A stretch of 40,386 nt of DNA from Nitrospiraceae bacterium (lineage in GTDB: Bacteria; Nitrospirota; Thermodesulfovibrionia; Thermodesulfovibrionales; Dissulfurispiraceae): positions 4,013-44,398 of the forward strand of contig PMYY01000166.1 of the NCBI GenBank assembly GCA_003170655.1. Direction: 5' to 3'. Both the position numbers and the translations under genes were made by a program. Within the stretch, counting starts at the first letter, position 1. Each line of letters opens with the position of its first letter. The notes under the pieces are model-generated. The model was not told the origin of the DNA. It ran no database searches and saw only the letters and a list, made by a program, of their open reading frames with translations. Positions 39,111 through 40,386 of the stretch are shown here, one piece after another.

Positions 39111-39770
39111 TCAAGGACGTAGTCTTATGGCTCTTTCCATCTCCGACGGCGGAGGCGGTAACGGACTTGCATCGGTTATGGCTTTGATGGTTGCCCTGTC
39201 ATATAGTGGATTGCCTGATTTCTTCTCGAACCCAAGGATCGTAACGTTCCCGTTTCTTGCTATGCGGATATTGATAATGGCCAGCAAGTCTTTGTCCATT
39301 GATTCAGGAATGCGAAATTTCTCATGTATTATGCTACCGATCATGCTTCCGTAATCTGGCCCCCCGGGCGTGCCGGGCACGGATGTCTGTCCTGTCGAAC
39401 TCGACGTTCCCTTTGCCGAAATATCTATACTCTTCCTCAGCCGCTGCATGCTCTCAATCTTCCTCTTCGCCTCTAGCGCTGCGATTCTTTCATTGGCTGC
39501 ACTTTTTTCCTGTGGGGTCACCATCTCAGGCTTTTTTTCAGCTTTTTTTTCGGCAGCAGGCACGCTTTTTTCTTCCTTGGGCGCTTCTACTATCCGAGGC
39601 ATACCGGCGGAAGGGCTGTTCTCAGAGGGCGAAACAAGGGACACGTCAAAGACAGGTGCTTTATAGTGAGCACCTGAATCCATCATATATGCGACGACTA
39701 CGGCTAAGACGAGAAGAGAGTGCAAAGACAGCGAAAAAACAAGGGCGCTGTAAAGGCGGTCCGTCTTCAT
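39111..39770 (-). CDS. tolA: TolA/TonB-like energy-transducing protein
   Basis: A 219-residue inner-membrane-anchored protein. The N-terminal helix (SALVFSLSLHSLLVLAVVVA) contains the SxxxH motif by which TolA and TonB touch TolQR or ExbBD. A Pro/Lys/Glu-rich periplasmic linker follows (EKKAEKKPEMVTPQEK), then a C-terminal domain (INIRIARNGNVTILGFEKKS, NPLYDRATIKAI) that resembles the TonB/TolA C-terminal fold. It is shorter than E. coli TolA and lacks its long helical domain. Its place between tolR and tolB makes TolA function likely; the symbol rests on context. It overlaps the tolR stop by four bases. Confidence 0.85.
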   Translation of the reverse strand: MKTDRLYSALVFSLSLHSLLVLAVVVAYMMDSGAHYKAPVFDVSLVSPSENSPSAGMPRIVEAPKEEKSVPAAEKKAEKKPEMVTPQEKSAANERIAALEAKRKIESMQRLRKSIDISAKGTSSSTGQTSVPGTPGGPDYGSMIGSIIHEKFRIPESMDKDLLAIINIRIARNGNVTILGFEKKSGNPLYDRATIKAITDASPLPPPPSEMERAIRLRP

Positions 39771-40168
39771 TTAAACGAAATCTTCGGTTCCGTTACCATT
39801 CCGAGTTTCTCTATTCCTGCCTCCTTCACCTCTCCCATGATCTCGACCACAGTCCCATACGGCACGTCCTTGTCTGCCTTGAGAAATACATCCGGATTGC
39901 GCTTGCTTATCGCAGTCAGCTTGACCAGCAGGTCGGCTTTCGATATGGAATTGTCATTCAGAAAAAGCGCTCCGCCCTTTTTGATAACAATAGAGATCCT
40001 CTCTTCCGGAGGCAGCTCTTTGCCTTTGGCCTGGGGGAGGTTTATATCAATTCCCTGCTGCATCAAAGGGGCAGTCACCATAAAGATGATAAGCAGCACC
40101 AGCATGACATCGACCAGAGGGGTTACGTTGATCTCGGATAAAGCAGTCCTATTTCGGTTCGTCTTCAT
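39767..40168 (-). CDS. tolR: TolR/ExbD-family proton-motive-force transducer
   Basis: A 133-residue protein with the family start SEINVTPLVDVMLVLLIIFM, where the membrane-embedded Asp carries protons through the TolQR motor. The periplasmic part has INLPQAKG, SIVIKKGGALFLND and the conserved end VFLKADKDVPYGTVVEIMGE. Length and order are normal. It begins 2 bp after the tolQ stop and its stop overlaps the next start, so tolQ, tolR and the TolA-like gene are translationally coupled. TolR rather than ExbD is chosen because tolB is in the same operon. Confidence 0.95.
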   Translation of the reverse strand: MKTNRNRTALSEINVTPLVDVMLVLLIIFMVTAPLMQQGIDINLPQAKGKELPPEERISIVIKKGGALFLNDNSISKADLLVKLTAISKRNPDVFLKADKDVPYGTVVEIMGEVKEAGIEKLGMVTEPKISFK

Positions 40169-40170
40169 GG

Positions 40171-40386
40171 TTAGGAGAGGATGTAGTCTACGAGTTCCTC
40201 TGAGAAGTCCTCCATGGTCATGATCATACGATTAACGCGGCTCAGATAATAGTTGTAAGCGATGACGGCGGGTATTGCAGCGGCGAGTCCCATAGCCGTG
40301 GTGACAAGGGCCTCGGCAATTCCCGGGGCGACAACAGCAAGGGATGCGGACCCCGCAGCGCCGATACCGGTGAAGGCGTTCATGAT
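40171..40386 (-). CDS. tolQ: TolQ/ExbB-family motor protein, N-terminus outside window
   Basis: The 72 codons in the window hold the C-terminal part of TolQ: GIGAAGSASLAVVAPGIAEA, then LVTTAMGLAAAIPAVIAYNY, the third membrane helix with the conserved Thr and Pro that line the proton path, and a cytoplasmic tail (MTMEDFSEELVDYILS). The frame stays open to the window edge, so the start and first two helices lie beyond it. It is the first visible gene of the tol operon. Confidence 0.93.
   Translation of the reverse strand: MMNAFTGIGAAGSASLAVVAPGIAEALVTTAMGLAAAIPAVIAYNYYLSRVNRMIMTMEDFSEELVDYILS

Overview
This is a bacterial chromosomal window of about 50 % GC, densely packed with single-copy genes on both strands. 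I see no rRNA, tRNA, CRISPR array, phage or transposase gene. A Tol system (TolQ, TolR, a TolA/TonB-like protein, TolB) marks a Gram-negative envelope. An operon for oxidising lactate through flavin and Fe-S proteins suggests an anaerobic or facultative respirer. A c-di-AMP riboswitch and a Bacillus-type LexA box, GAAC-N4-GTTC, appear in this Gram-negative setting. Together these fit a deep-branching lineage such as Nitrospirota or Desulfobacterota. That placement is inference from gene style, not a measured phylogeny.

Layout. 1-5365 (mostly minus): truncated YihY-like membrane protein, amidohydrolase, a decay zone with a broken msrA and a broken small zinc-knuckle-like frame, a 66-residue protein, an HD-domain protein and a TPR-metallopeptidase. 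5397-8558: cysteine desulfurase, converging on an SOS pair, dinB behind lexA. 8650-14804: RhlE-type helicase behind a leader terminator, a Cys-rich DUF6485-like protein, an orphan hydrogenase-type maturation protease, kup under a c-di-AMP riboswitch, a cold-shock protein and serS. 14862-16445: FliK-like protein plus a stand-alone FlhB C-terminal domain. 16680-21787: a plus-strand run with a soluble PRC-barrel/MgtE-N/CBS protein, an NRAMP-related transporter, mtnA, a polyprenyl synthase and an AMMECR1 protein, meeting moaC head-on.

22549-33039 is a lactate-utilisation block. A two-component pair comes first; its kinase is interrupted by an in-frame TAA inside the ATPase domain. Then follow lactate permease, a GlcD-like FAD dehydrogenase, a GlcF-like Fe-S protein, LutC/LldG, and a LutB-LutA fusion. 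Lactate would be imported, then oxidised to pyruvate by a D-specific (GlcD/GlcF) and an L-specific (Lut) route.

33109-36057 holds loosely spaced minus-strand accessory genes: a beta-hydroxyacid dehydrogenase, a flavodoxin-like oxidoreductase, a DinB-fold protein and a Lys-rich protein. 36261-37616 is a PAS sigma-54 activator with a decayed partial copy just downstream of it. 37835-40386 is the tol operon, cut by the window edge inside tolQ.

Most interesting points: a MgtE-like Mg2+-sensor module separated from any pore and translationally coupled to an NRAMP-like carrier whose metal-site residues have changed; lexA that appears leaderless, with its operator inside a perfect sigma-70 promoter; several other genes with a -10 box almost touching the start codon and no Shine-Dalgarno; terminator-like leaders before two cold-shock-type genes; and the nonsense codon in the lactate-linked histidine kinase.
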